A stretch of DNA of 26,642 nucleotides, from the NCBI GenBank assembly GCA_013375385.1, contig JABXJY010000010.1:1-26642 (forward strand), in the 5' to 3' direction. The notes beneath the pieces were generated by a model. It worked only from the letters and a program-made list of their open reading frames with translations, made no database searches and was not told the DNA's origin. Positions 13,732-22,379 of the stretch are shown piece by piece. The position numbers and the translations under genes were made by a program. How positions within the stretch are numbered: the stretch's first letter is position 1; each line of letters begins with the position of its first letter. The stretch is from Desulfobacterales bacterium. Its GTDB lineage: Bacteria > Desulfobacterota > DSM-4660 > Desulfatiglandales > B25-G16.

Positions 13732-14217
13732 TCAAGGGGTAACCTGATCGAGTGCCTTGAACAGACTAACCATCTCCATAGCCGAGACAGCGGCATCCCA
13801 ACCCTTGTTTCCACTCTTCGCGCCAGCCCTCTCAATGGCCTGCTCCAGGGTATCACTGGTTATCACTCCAAATGCAATCGGAATTAGGCTTTCAAGGGCA
13901 ACAGAGGCTATCCCTCTTGCTACCTGTGAGCTGATGTATTCAAAGTGCGGGGTAGCACCCCTGATTACGGCCCCCAGACAGATCACGCAGTCAAATCGAC
14001 CACCCGATGCTAACTTCTTTGCCATAGAAGGGATTTCAAAGGAACCGGGCACCTTGACAACGGTTATCTGGTCATCAGATGCCCCATGCCTTTTTAGGGC
14101 GTCTAAGGCCCCGTCCAATAATCGCTGGCTCACAAAATCATTAAAGCGGCTCACTATGATCGCAACTGTAAGTTCCCTGGCTGAAATCTCTCCCTCAATA
14201 ACCTTGGGCATAACCAC
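13732..14217 (-). CDS. ribH: 6,7-dimethyl-8-ribityllumazine synthase
   Basis: This 161-residue enzyme condenses 5-amino-6-ribitylaminouracil with 3,4-dihydroxy-2-butanone 4-phosphate, the penultimate riboflavin step; the family forms large icosahedral or pentameric shells. Motifs are IIVSRFND (substrate loop), VPGSFEIP, CLGAVIRGATPHFEYI with its catalytic histidine, and PIAFGVITSDTLEQAIERAG. The gene starts 12 bases after the end of ribBA. Confidence 0.98.
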   Translation of the reverse strand: MVMPKVIEGEISARELTVAIIVSRFNDFVSQRLLDGALDALKRHGASDDQITVVKVPGSFEIPSMAKKLASGGRFDCVICLGAVIRGATPHFEYISSQVARGIASVALESLIPIAFGVITSDTLEQAIERAGAKSGNKGWDAAVSAMEMVSLFKALDQVTP

Positions 14218-14229
14218 CCTCCTCTAAAT

Positions 14230-15435
14230 CTAAGTATCGATTCTCATGATGTGTCCAAGCTTTTCGCATTTGGTTAAAAGATAGTGCTCATTTTCAGGTC
14301 TCGGAGGAACTTCAATAGGTACCCTGCCGGTAACTGCCAAGCCATAGCCTTCGAGACCAACTATCTTCTTGGGATTGTTGGTCATTAACCTCATCTTTCT
14401 AACACCTAAGGCAACAAGAATCTGTGCGCCCACCCCATAATCCCTCAGGTCAGCCTTGAAACCGAGCTCTCTATTTGCCTCTACAGTATCAAAACCCTTG
14501 TCCTGCAATACATAGGCCTTAAGCTTGTTAGCAAAGCCAATTCCCCGGCCTTCCTGCCTTAGATAGAGGACAACCCCCAGTCCCTCCTGATCGACCATTT
14601 CAAGGGCCTTTCTCAATTGATCTCCACAATCACATCGATAAGAGCCAAACACATCCCCAGTCAAACACTCGGAGTGGACCCGAACCAGAATGTCTTTGGA
14701 GGGGTCAATGCGGCCCTTTACCAAGGCCAGATGCTCACCGTTATCGAGCTCATTTCTGAAGGCTATTGCCTTGAATTCACCAAATGGGGTCGGTAGGACC
14801 GTTTCTGCCTCTTTATGCACAAACGATTCATTTCTCATCCGGTAGGCAATAATATCGGCAACCGTAACTATTCTGAGACCATGTTTCTTGGCAAATTTAT
14901 CCAGATCAGGTCTTCTGGCCATAGTACCGTCGTCATTCATCATCTCACAGATGACCCCTGCCGGCTTTAGACCGGCAAGTCTGGCCAGATCTACAGAACC
15001 CTCGGTCTGCCCGGTCCTTCGAAGCACTCCCCCTCTCCGCGCCCTCAAGGGAAACAGATGCCCTGGCTGAACCAGATCATCAGGTTTGGCATCATCGGCC
15101 ATGGCCGTAAGAATGGTATGTGCTCTATCAGCAGCAGAAATACCGGTAGTTACCCCATGCTTTGCCTCTATAGAGACCGTAAAGGCAGTCTGAAAACGAG
15201 ACCGATTGTCCTGGACCATCAGGGGAAGCTTGAGCCGTTCAACTATGTCTGGATCGAGAGACAGGCAAATCAGGCCTCTGGCATGTTTCGCCATGAAGTT
15301 TATGGCCTCAGGTGTGGCCTTCTCAGCAGCCATGGTCAAATCGCCCTCATTTTCCCTGTCCTCATCATCGACAAGGATAATCATCTTACCCTGCCGTAAA
15401 TCTTCGAGTGCCCTCTCTATATTAGAAATGCTCAT
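14230..15435 (-). CDS. ribBA: Bifunctional 3,4-dihydroxy-2-butanone-4-phosphate synthase / GTP cyclohydrolase II
   Basis: The enzyme supplies both precursors of riboflavin. The N-terminal half (to about residue 200) is the DHBP synthase: DDEDRENEGDL acidic loop and the THHC-equivalent region around HARGLICLSL. The C-terminal half is GTP cyclohydrolase II: HSECLTGDVFGSYRCDCGDQ contains the three zinc cysteines, and LRQEGRGIGFANKLKAYVLQ is the family block. I chose the ATG at 15435, preceded by GGAG at six bases; an upstream in-frame ATG (15453) adds six residues. The start overlaps the 3' end of ribE by 14 bases. Confidence 0.98.
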   Translation of the reverse strand: MSISNIERALEDLRQGKMIILVDDEDRENEGDLTMAAEKATPEAINFMAKHARGLICLSLDPDIVERLKLPLMVQDNRSRFQTAFTVSIEAKHGVTTGISAADRAHTILTAMADDAKPDDLVQPGHLFPLRARRGGVLRRTGQTEGSVDLARLAGLKPAGVICEMMNDDGTMARRPDLDKFAKKHGLRIVTVADIIAYRMRNESFVHKEAETVLPTPFGEFKAIAFRNELDNGEHLALVKGRIDPSKDILVRVHSECLTGDVFGSYRCDCGDQLRKALEMVDQEGLGVVLYLRQEGRGIGFANKLKAYVLQDKGFDTVEANRELGFKADLRDYGVGAQILVALGVRKMRLMTNNPKKIVGLEGYGLAVTGRVPIEVPPRPENEHYLLTKCEKLGHIMRIDT

Positions 15436-16099
15436 TAGCCTCTCCAAAACCATACCTGATCAACATATCTCTATCAATCCTCGACGCCGGCCCTTTAGGC
15501 ATGGCTGCTTTATCATGAGAAAGAAATTTCTCTACATACTTTGAAATCATGTCTATCTCTATGTTTACCCTGTCACCAACCCTTTTCCTTAAGATGGTAG
15601 TCATGCTCGCTGTCTGAGGTATAATGGTCACATCAAAGGAGTTTCCCATACATCTATTGATCGTTAAACTTATTCCATCCACGGCAATGGAGCCCTTCTC
15701 TATCAGATACCTGCTTAAGGGCTCATCTATGCCAATCTGAATAATCCACGATCTCTGCACCTTTTCAATCTTTTCAAGTGTACCCGTGCCATCCACATGA
15801 CCGCTCACAAGGTGTCCGCCTAATCGCTCAGACAGCCTCAGTGCCCTTTCAAGATTCACCACCGCGCCTTGTTTTATTGTGCCTAATGTAGTTCTTTTAA
15901 GCGTCTCAGCTGAAACATCCAGGGTACACAGATCTCCCCTTACACCAGTTATGGTTAAGCAAACGCCGTCAACCGAAAGGCTATCTCCGGGATGACAGTC
16001 AGAAAACGAAGCTGGAACCCCGACAGTAACGCTGGCCTCGGAACCCAAAAACCGTATGTTTCTTACCGTTCCAATCCCTTCAACGATACCGGTGAACAT
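15422..16099 (-). CDS. ribE: Riboflavin synthase (alpha type)
   Basis: This 225-residue enzyme dismutates two lumazine molecules to riboflavin. It has the classic tandem barrel: MFTGIVEGIGTV at the start of the first half and SGHVDGTGTLEKIEKVQRSW beginning the second, each with the paired SVDGVCLTI / AVDGISLTI motif. The C-terminal tail is slightly extended and charged. The ribosome site is weak. A short repeat-bearing gap separates it from ribD upstream; it overlaps ribBA downstream. Confidence 0.97.
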   Translation of the reverse strand: MFTGIVEGIGTVRNIRFLGSEASVTVGVPASFSDCHPGDSLSVDGVCLTITGVRGDLCTLDVSAETLKRTTLGTIKQGAVVNLERALRLSERLGGHLVSGHVDGTGTLEKIEKVQRSWIIQIGIDEPLSRYLIEKGSIAVDGISLTINRCMGNSFDVTIIPQTASMTTILRKRVGDRVNIEIDMISKYVEKFLSHDKAAMPKGPASRIDRDMLIRYGFGEANEHF

Positions 16100-16140
16100 G
16101 ACTGCTTCGCTTAATTGTAAAATGAAAATTCTAAATATCG

Positions 16141-16208
16141 AATTGCAGATCTACTTGCAAGCCGGATTGATTTTGAAATTTCCAATCTTCAATTTTCAAT
16201 CTGCAATT
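16141..16208. repeat. Inverted repeat in the ribD-ribE gap (AATTGCAGAT/ATCTGCAATT)
   Basis: A perfect 10-bp inverted repeat (16141-16150 and 16199-16208) encloses further AT-rich half-repeats such as TTGAAATTTCCAATC and TTCAATTTTCAATC. It makes a long imperfect hairpin that could weaken transcription between ribD and ribE, but it lacks a terminator-like T-run on the minus strand. Confidence 0.5.
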
Positions 16209-16224
16209 AGACATTCGTAGAATG

Positions 16225-17322
16225 TCATCCAGGGTAGGCCTCAATCATAATATCATCATCGAATCTCCTGACCATCGAAGGCCTTAAGGTCAGGCAATCT
16301 TCTATCATATCACATCCGGGGCCTCTCGTGAATGCCACACCATTATCGCCACCAAGGATTTTGGGGGCAATGAACATGTAAAACTTATCAACAAGTCTCT
16401 CTCTTATGATTGAACCAAAGAGGGTTGCCCCACCCTCTACCAAAACAGAACATATTGACATCTCTGCTAGTTTGTCCAGCAGATCTGCAAGATCAATCCG
16501 TCCGTCTCTCATCTGGCATTTGATAACCGTGGCCCCTTGCCCTTCCAACCTTTTTCTCTTTGTATTGCTTACATTACTACCTGAAGCCACAATGGTCAAG
16601 GCAGATGTTCCTGAATCAAAGACCCTGCTCTGTAGAGGAACCCGCAGGGTAGTATCTACTATAACCCTGACAGGATCTGGGGCTGAGTCTCTTGTCAGAT
16701 AAGGCGTTAACAGAGGATTATCGGCTATGATGGTTTCCACCCCAACCATAATAGCATCCACCCTTTTTCTTAAGGAGTGAGCAAACTTCCTTGATTTTTC
16801 ATTGGTTATCCACTTTGAATCACCCGTCTTTGTGGCTATCCACCCATCAAGGGTTAGGGCCCCCTTCACGATCACAAAAGGTTTACCTCTCGTCACATAC
16901 TTGATATAGGCCTCATTCAATCTAGTGCATTCTTCTTCTAACACACCGCACTTCACCTCTACACCGTTAGAGCGAAGAAACGTGCATCCGCCCCCAGTGA
17001 CATGGGGATTAGGATCATGTGCGCCCACAACAACACTCCTGATACCACTATCTAGAATGGCCTTTGTACACGGTGGGGTTCTGCCGTAATGGTTACAGGG
17101 CTCAAGATTAACGTACAGTGTTGCACCCCTTGCACCATCGCCTGCCTTGGATAAGGCTACTATTTCTGCATGGGGAACCCCTGCCCTTTTATGATATCCT
17201 GAACCAATAATCCGCCCATTTTCAACGACAAGCGCCCCTACTACAGGATTTGGAGAGGTTGACCCGAGCCCTTTTCTTGCCAGCCGGAGCACCTGTCTCA
17301 TAAATCTTTCATCACTATCCAT
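16225..17322 (-). CDS. ribD: Riboflavin biosynthesis deaminase/reductase
   Basis: This 365-residue bifunctional enzyme carries out the deamination and side-chain reduction after GTP ring opening. The N-terminal cytidine-deaminase-like domain has HAEIVAL and the zinc motif EPCNHYGRTPPC; the N-terminus also shows TSPNPVVGALVV. The C-terminal reductase domain has GKPFVIVKGALTLDGWIA and the nucleotide loop VEGGATLFGSII. The ATG at 17322 has no visible ribosome site; an internal ATG seven codons further on is an alternative. It is the first rib gene of the set. Confidence 0.96.
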   Translation of the reverse strand: MDSDERFMRQVLRLARKGLGSTSPNPVVGALVVENGRIIGSGYHKRAGVPHAEIVALSKAGDGARGATLYVNLEPCNHYGRTPPCTKAILDSGIRSVVVGAHDPNPHVTGGGCTFLRSNGVEVKCGVLEEECTRLNEAYIKYVTRGKPFVIVKGALTLDGWIATKTGDSKWITNEKSRKFAHSLRKRVDAIMVGVETIIADNPLLTPYLTRDSAPDPVRVIVDTTLRVPLQSRVFDSGTSALTIVASGSNVSNTKRKRLEGQGATVIKCQMRDGRIDLADLLDKLAEMSICSVLVEGGATLFGSIIRERLVDKFYMFIAPKILGGDNGVAFTRGPGCDMIEDCLTLRPSMVRRFDDDIMIEAYPG

Positions 17323-17361
17323 GGTGTTTGTTGTGTTTCAAGTGGTTCTTGGGTTTACCTG

Positions 17362-17456
17362 CCCTCTGGAGTAAGCTTTTTGTCTCGCAGGATGAGGTTT
17401 GAATTATAATATCCTTAACTGGCTTCATTCTGAGTACATTTTTTTACTCCACAGGG
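17362..17456. repeat. 95-bp element with CCCT...AGGG inverted termini upstream of ribD
   Basis: CCCTCTGGAGTAA (17362-17374) and TTACTCCACAGGG (17444-17456) are inverted repeats matching at 12 of 13 positions. Length and CCCT/AGGG ends resemble the 96-bp element at 4736-4831, and both hold CATT, GAGT and TACTCCA in the same order before CAGGG. It may be a diverged relative of that MITE-like element, or simply a large hairpin in the ribD leader. Confidence 0.4.
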
Positions 17457-17512
17457 TGAATGTTAAAAGCCTATGAGCGCTAAGAACTCAATGAACTTTC
17501 GAATTGGCCACA

Positions 17513-17983
17513 CTATTTATCTTCACCTCTCCTCTCATCAAGAAGTTCTTTCAATTCGGTCATGAACTCATTTATGTCCTTGAACTGCCGATAGACAGAC
17601 GCAAACCTGACATAGGCCACATCATCCCATTCCTTCAATCTTTCAATCACCCGTTCACCTATATCAGAGCTGTTTATCTCCCGATGGCCTCTTTCCTGAA
17701 AGAGCTGGCCCAGGGAATCAACAAAATCATCAATATCATTAATGCTTATCGGCCTCTTCTGACAGGCCTTGTGAATGCCTACCCTGATCTTTTCGTGATT
17801 GAAAGGCTCTCTCCTGCCATCCTTCTTTACCACCATGGGCAAAACAGCCTCAACCTTTTCATAGGTGGTAAAGCGCTTTTGGCAATTAAGACACTCTCTC
17901 CTTCTCCGTATCGTCCTGCTATCCTTACTGAGCCTGGAGTCAATGACCTTGTTTCTTATCTCACCACAAAATGGACACTTCAT
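17513..17983 (-). CDS. nrdR: Transcriptional repressor NrdR
   Basis: This 156-residue regulator senses ATP/dATP and represses ribonucleotide reductase genes. The N-terminal zinc ribbon has MKCPFCG and ECLNCQKRFTTYE; the ATP-cone domain starts at VVKKDGRREPFNHEKI and runs to about residue 140. Its ATG overlaps the stop of the upstream dCMP deaminase gene (ATGA), so the two nucleotide-pool genes are coupled. No NrdR box was seen in this window. Confidence 0.98.
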   Translation of the reverse strand: MKCPFCGEIRNKVIDSRLSKDSRTIRRRRECLNCQKRFTTYEKVEAVLPMVVKKDGRREPFNHEKIRVGIHKACQKRPISINDIDDFVDSLGQLFQERGHREINSSDIGERVIERLKEWDDVAYVRFASVYRQFKDINEFMTELKELLDERRGEDK

Positions 17984-18453
17984 ATCGTTAACCTCACTAA
18001 TTCTATGTTTGCCTCAGACAGTATCTCATCTGCCAGAGGATCTGGGTAACCATCCAAATAAACGATTTTTTCTACCCCTGCATTAATCAGCATCTTTGAA
18101 CAAATGACACAAGGCATGTGGGTAGAGTAGAGGGTTGTTCCTTTACTCACAGCTCCATAATAGGCTGCCTGTATAATGACATTCTGCTCGGCATGAAGAC
18201 CCCGACAGAGCTCATGCCTCTCACCTGCCTTTACCTTTAACGTCTCCCTCAGACAGCCAGTATCCTTGCAGTGTCTGATACCAGTTGGTGCACCATTATA
18301 ACCTGTGGCCAGTATCCGCTTATCTTTAACCAGCACAGCGCCAACCTTCCTCCTCAGGCAGGTTGACCTTGTGGTTACCAGCTTTGCAATGGACATAAAA
18401 TACTCTGGCCAGGCAGGTCTTGGCAATGGATCTCCCAAATCACGAGGCATCAT
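17980..18453 (-). CDS. dCMP deaminase (ComEB type)
   Basis: This deaminase-fold enzyme converts dCMP to dUMP and so feeds dTMP synthesis. Zinc-binding motifs are HAEQNVIIQAA (His-Ala-Glu) and PCVICSKMLI (Pro-Cys-x-x-Cys); ATGYNGAPTG is the substrate loop. I start it at the ATGATG at 18453, which gives PRPAWPEYFMSIA near the N-terminus as in relatives. A TTG at 18531 would add 26 hydrophobic residues unlike the family, and its GAGGAGGG is too close. It is coupled to nrdR. Confidence 0.93.
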   Translation of the reverse strand: MMPRDLGDPLPRPAWPEYFMSIAKLVTTRSTCLRRKVGAVLVKDKRILATGYNGAPTGIRHCKDTGCLRETLKVKAGERHELCRGLHAEQNVIIQAAYYGAVSKGTTLYSTHMPCVICSKMLINAGVEKIVYLDGYPDPLADEILSEANIELVRLTI

Positions 18454-18548
18454 TGAGCTTATTGCGTATCTAATAGAGGGGAAACTGACGGCAAAGAGAA
18501 TGGACAATAGTCTGATAGATCTGAGAATCAACCCTCCTCAGACTCCAA

Positions 18549-18983
18549 TTACGTGATATCAATCTGATCCACCCTCCTCTGATGTCGGCCTCGCTCAAAA
18601 TCGGTACTGAGAAAAAGATCTACCATCTCTAAGGCCAGACCAACACCGAGAACCCTGCTTCCGAGGACAAGTATATTGGCATCATTGTGCTTTCTGCTGA
18701 GTCTCACAGTATAGAGATTGTGGCAGAGGGCAGCCCTAACATTTCTGTACCGGTTGGCAACTATTGACATGCCGATCCCTGAACCGCATAGTAATATTCC
18801 TTTTTTGAACTTCTTCTCGGAAATGTTTTTGGCTACCTCGTGGGCGATGACTGGGTAGTCGGCTGGCTCATGGCTGAATGTCCCCACATCTTTGACACCA
18901 CAGTCACCTTTTTCGGATAAGAATCTCCTTATCTCCTCTTTTAAATCAAATCCGGCGTGATCTGATCCGATGATGATATTCAT
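18549..18983 (-). CDS. rpiB: Ribose-5-phosphate isomerase B
   Basis: This 144-residue enzyme interconverts ribose 5-phosphate and ribulose 5-phosphate. IGSDHAGFDLK at the N-terminus and the catalytic Cys66 in LLCGSGIGMSIVANR are diagnostic; RAALCHNLYTVRLSRKHNDANIL completes the active site region. Length is typical. In related bacteria glyA often lies between rpiB and comEB; here only 95 bases do. Confidence 0.97.
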   Translation of the reverse strand: MNIIIGSDHAGFDLKEEIRRFLSEKGDCGVKDVGTFSHEPADYPVIAHEVAKNISEKKFKKGILLCGSGIGMSIVANRYRNVRAALCHNLYTVRLSRKHNDANILVLGSRVLGVGLALEMVDLFLSTDFERGRHQRRVDQIDIT

Positions 18984-18984
18984 G

Positions 18985-19040
18985 GCTCGTTACCCGTTAC
19001 CTGTCTTCCTAACCAGGAAGGAAAAACCAGCAACGAGGAA
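18985..19040. repeat. GTTAC / CCAGCAACGAG degenerate repeats (family B, array 2)
   Basis: GCTCGTTACCCGTTACCTG, then a small inverted pair CTTCCT/AGGAAG, then CCAGCAACGAGG. The architecture copies array 1 at 9956-10014: GTTAC units, a central hairpin, then CCAGCAACGAG. It occupies the fabF-rpiB gap. Confidence 0.6.
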
Positions 19041-19053
19041 TCAAATGAATCTG

Positions 19054-20295
19054 TTAGGGCACAAATTCTCTGAAGATCAATGAGCTATTGGTGCCGCCAA
19101 ATCCAAAGGAATTGGATAGTATGGTTCTTACCCTTGCTTCCCTGGCCTTGTTTGGGACGTAGTCAAGGTCGCATTCAGGATCTGGAAACTCATAATTGAT
19201 AGTTGGGGGAATAAGGCCATTTCTCATAGCTAGAATGGAATATGTTGCCTCTACCACTCCTGCGCCGCCCAAAAGATGGCCTGTCATCGATTTGGTAGAA
19301 CTTATGGGAATCTTGAATGCGTGATCACCGAAAATGGATTTTATCCCTTTTGTCTCGGAGATATCATTCAATTTTGTACTCGTTCCATGTGCATTTATGT
19401 AGTCAATATCGGGAGGATTTAATCCTGCATCCTTCAGCGCTGCCTTCATACATATGCTTGCCCCTACTCCTTCAGGGTCAGGGGCAGTTATATGATAGGC
19501 ATCCGAGGACATGCCATAGCCAATTATCTCAGCATAGATATCTGCACCCCTCTCACGTGCATGATGTAATTCTTCTAGAATAATGATACCACCACCCTCT
19601 GACATTATGAAACCATCCCTTTCTCGATCAAAGGGCCTTGATGCCTTCTCAGGTTCATCATTCCTTGTTGAAACGGATTTCATAGAGGTAAATCCTCCGA
19701 GGGCCAAAGGGGTTAAGACCTCCTCCGTTCCACCGGTTATCATCACATCAGCCGCACCCCGCTGGATTATCTTCCATGACTCACCAATGGCATGGGAGCT
19801 GGCGGCACATGCCGTTACTACACAGCTGTTTGGACCTCTAGCCCCGAACTCGATAGCTATCCGGCCCGGAGCCATATTGGCAATTATGCCAGGAATAAAA
19901 AAGGGGCTTATCCTCCTCGGCCCCTTCTCTAAGAGAACCTTATGATAAAACTCAATGGTGCTCAATCCACCTATACCAGAACCGGTCACACAGCCTACCC
20001 GCTCATTGTTTTTTGGTGTTATCCTGAGCTTTGAGTCTTCAACGGCCATTCGAGCCGAGGCTACGGCATAGTGAATGAAGACATCAAGGTGCCTGGCATC
20101 CTTGGAGGCAAGAAAATCCTCAGACCTAAAGCCCTTGACCTCACCAGCAATCTGGCAAGGAAATGAGGAAGCATCAAATCTGGTAATAGGCCCTATGCCG
20201 GATTTGCCTTTTGAGACGGCCTCCCAATTTTCTTCCACCCCGATTCCAAGGGGTGTAACCATGCCTAACCCGGTAACAACAACTCTCGTGGCCAT
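19054..20295 (-). CDS. fabF: 3-oxoacyl-[acyl-carrier-protein] synthase II
   Basis: This condensing enzyme elongates acyl-ACP with malonyl-ACP. The catalytic cysteine is Cys163 in VVTACAASSHAIG, and the two histidines lie in NAHGTSTKLND and SMTGHLLGGAG. The ending SNSFGFGGTNSSLIF is the usual KAS II C-terminus. The ATG at 20295 is chosen because AAGGAG lies nine bases upstream and MATRVVVTGLGMVTPLG is the standard beginning; an ATG seven codons earlier is also in frame. It follows acpP by about 30 bases. Confidence 0.98.
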   Translation of the reverse strand: MATRVVVTGLGMVTPLGIGVEENWEAVSKGKSGIGPITRFDASSFPCQIAGEVKGFRSEDFLASKDARHLDVFIHYAVASARMAVEDSKLRITPKNNERVGCVTGSGIGGLSTIEFYHKVLLEKGPRRISPFFIPGIIANMAPGRIAIEFGARGPNSCVVTACAASSHAIGESWKIIQRGAADVMITGGTEEVLTPLALGGFTSMKSVSTRNDEPEKASRPFDRERDGFIMSEGGGIIILEELHHARERGADIYAEIIGYGMSSDAYHITAPDPEGVGASICMKAALKDAGLNPPDIDYINAHGTSTKLNDISETKGIKSIFGDHAFKIPISSTKSMTGHLLGGAGVVEATYSILAMRNGLIPPTINYEFPDPECDLDYVPNKAREARVRTILSNSFGFGGTNSSLIFREFVP

Positions 20296-20327
20296 CTTGG
20301 TATTCTCCTTGATCATCTAAATGGGGG

Positions 20328-20561
20328 CTATCCTACATGCTGTCCAAGATATTCAACGGCGTCCCGAACAGTAATGATCTTTTCGGCCTCCTCGTCAGAG
20401 ATAGAGATACCAAATTCCTCTTCCATGGCCATAATCAATTCTACCTGATCGAGGGAGTCTGCACCCAAATCATCCACGAATGATGCCCCTGGAACCACAT
20501 CCTCCTCACTCACCTCCAACTGCTCACAAATGATCTTCCTTATCTTTTCCTCAACCGACAT
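20328..20561 (-). CDS. acpP: Acyl carrier protein
   Basis: This 77-residue acidic helical protein carries acyl chains on a phosphopantetheine attached to Ser36 in GADSLDQVELIM. The start at 20561 has GGAGG five bases upstream and gives the standard MSVEEKIRKII beginning; a longer in-frame start at 20612 would add 17 residues reaching into fabG. It lies between fabG and fabF as in most bacteria. Confidence 0.98.
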   Translation of the reverse strand: MSVEEKIRKIICEQLEVSEEDVVPGASFVDDLGADSLDQVELIMAMEEEFGISISDEEAEKIITVRDAVEYLGQHVG

Positions 20562-20592
20562 GTGCACCTCCATAAGTTGTTTGTTAACTAAC

Positions 20593-21339
20593 CTACATGT
20601 AAAGCCCACCATTTACATGAATAACCTGTCCTGTAATATAGGTTGCGCCTTCGGAAGCTAACCAATAGACCGCTTCGGCCACCTCATCAGGTCTGCCAAT
20701 CCTGCCCATAGGAATCTGGGCCAGAAAGGCCTCCTTTGCCTTGGCAGGAAGCTTTTCTGTCATCTCTGTATCAATAAAACCCGGTGCTACAGCATTAACG
20801 GTGATGTCTCTGGTAGCCAATTCCTTTGCAACACTCTTAGTGAAGCCAAGTATGCCTGCCTTGGAGGCTGCATAGTTAGCCTGTCCACTATTCCCAATCT
20901 GCCCCACGAGGGATGAAATATTTATGATTCTGCCACCTCTCTCTTTTATCATCGACCTCATCACTGCCTTGGTACAATTAAAAACGCTTCTAAGGTTAAC
21001 CGTAAGTACCTCGTCCCATTGCTCAGCGGACATCCTCATCAGAAGCGTGTCCCTTGTTATTCCCGCATTATTGACCAACACATCCACCCTTCCAAACTCT
21101 CTTACTACCTCTCTAAAAAATTCCTCAACAGCCTCAAAGGAAGAAACATCAAGCTTCTCTGCCTGTGCCTCCGCACCCATTTTATCAAGAAGTTCTAGTG
21201 TCTCATTTGCTTTGAGGTCATCAGGGTCATAGTGCACAAATATAATCCTTGCATCATCCCTGGCAAACCTGAGGCAAACTGCCCGGCCAATCCCTCTGGA
21301 ACCCCCCGTTACAACTACTATCCTTTTTGATTCAGGCAA
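20593..21339 (-). CDS. fabG: 3-oxoacyl-[acyl-carrier-protein] reductase
   Basis: This 248-residue short-chain dehydrogenase reduces beta-ketoacyl-ACP with NADPH. TGGSRGIGRAV is the cofactor loop, NNAGITRD the structural motif, and the catalytic Ser-Tyr-Lys are in NISSLVGQIGNSGQANYAASK. The end GQVIHVNGGLYM is typical of FabG. The start is a TTG with GGGGAAGA just upstream. It follows plsX by 16 bases; the fabH and fabD genes usually found between them are missing. Confidence 0.96.
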   Translation of the reverse strand: MPESKRIVVVTGGSRGIGRAVCLRFARDDARIIFVHYDPDDLKANETLELLDKMGAEAQAEKLDVSSFEAVEEFFREVVREFGRVDVLVNNAGITRDTLLMRMSAEQWDEVLTVNLRSVFNCTKAVMRSMIKERGGRIINISSLVGQIGNSGQANYAASKAGILGFTKSVAKELATRDITVNAVAPGFIDTEMTEKLPAKAKEAFLAQIPMGRIGRPDEVAEAVYWLASEGATYITGQVIHVNGGLYM

Positions 21340-21355
21340 TCTTCCCCTTTTCTAT

Positions 21356-22378
21356 CTACACGGTAGCAATTTCTTCAGAGGCCTTCAGTTGAAATTTAGC
21401 CAGCCCTTCCTCCAGCCGCTGCTGAACACGGTTGTTGACAAATCCTGCAGCTGTTCTAATCGCATTCTTTATAGCCTTGGGGGAAGAACTGCCGTGACAA
21501 ATAATCCCAACCCCTTTAATCCCCATAAGAAGGGCACCACCATATTCTTCATAATCAAGATTTCTTTTAAGATTTTCAAATGCCTTTCTACTAAGCCAGA
21601 AACCAAGCTTAGAGAAAAAGCTCCGGGATATCTCTCTCTCAAACATGATACCTATAGCCTCGGCCATTCCTTCGGTCAATTTGACTGCTACATTCCCTAC
21701 AAATCCATCGCTAACGATCACCTGTACATCTCCAGAAAAGATATCCCTCCCTTCAACATTCCCAACAAAATTGAACGGGCCTTTTCCAAACAAATCGTGG
21801 GCAATCCTAACCTGTTCGTTACCCTTACTCCCCTCTTGCCCGATGTTCAATAAGCCAACCTTCGGATTATCCATATTAAGGAGTGAGCGGGCAAAAGTAT
21901 CACCCATAATCCCGAATTCAAAGAGTTGCTTGGGCCTGGTGTCAACATTGGCTCCCACATCAATCAAGACAACCTTTCCCCTTGCACCGGGGAAAATCCC
22001 GGCCAGAGCCGGTCTTTCCACGCCTTTTATCCTTCCAAGAGTAAGCACAGCGGCTCCTACGGTCGCCCCACTGTTTCCGGCACTGACGACTGCCTCAGCC
22101 TGGCCACCTTTTACAAGATCAAAGGCCACCATAATAGAGGAGTCCTTCTTCTGTCGCAGAACCTTGAGAGGTGATTCATCCATAGTCACCATCTGGGAGC
22201 AATGATGAATCTGTATGCCCTTGCCTATCCCTCCCCCCTTACTGAGTTCTCTTTGAATGAGGTTTTCATCTCCCACGAGGGTAATATTCACCCCCAATTC
22301 AGAGTGCGCCCAGAGCGCACCTCGAACGATCACTTCGGGGGCGTTGTCTCCTCCCATTGCGTCTAAGGCAATATTCAA
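21356..22378 (-). CDS. plsX: Phosphate acyltransferase PlsX
   Basis: This 340-residue enzyme makes acyl-phosphate from acyl-ACP, the first step of phospholipid synthesis in the PlsX/PlsY route. The N-terminal IALDAMGGDNAPEVIVRGA and central VSAGNSGATVGAAV and VLIDVGANVD blocks are diagnostic, as is IVSDGFVGNVAVKLTEG. The start is a TTG at 22378, one base beyond the rpmF stop; rpmF-plsX is a near-universal pair. Confidence 0.97.
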   Translation of the reverse strand: MNIALDAMGGDNAPEVIVRGALWAHSELGVNITLVGDENLIQRELSKGGGIGKGIQIHHCSQMVTMDESPLKVLRQKKDSSIMVAFDLVKGGQAEAVVSAGNSGATVGAAVLTLGRIKGVERPALAGIFPGARGKVVLIDVGANVDTRPKQLFEFGIMGDTFARSLLNMDNPKVGLLNIGQEGSKGNEQVRIAHDLFGKGPFNFVGNVEGRDIFSGDVQVIVSDGFVGNVAVKLTEGMAEAIGIMFEREISRSFFSKLGFWLSRKAFENLKRNLDYEEYGGALLMGIKGVGIICHGSSSPKAIKNAIRTAAGFVNNRVQQRLEEGLAKFQLKASEEIATV

Positions 22379-22379
22379 A

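Noticed and set aside
16100..17512. FMN riboswitch before ribE or ribD
   Set aside because: I looked for the conserved AGGGGC/GAAATTCCC-type core in both gaps and saw only simple inverted repeats.
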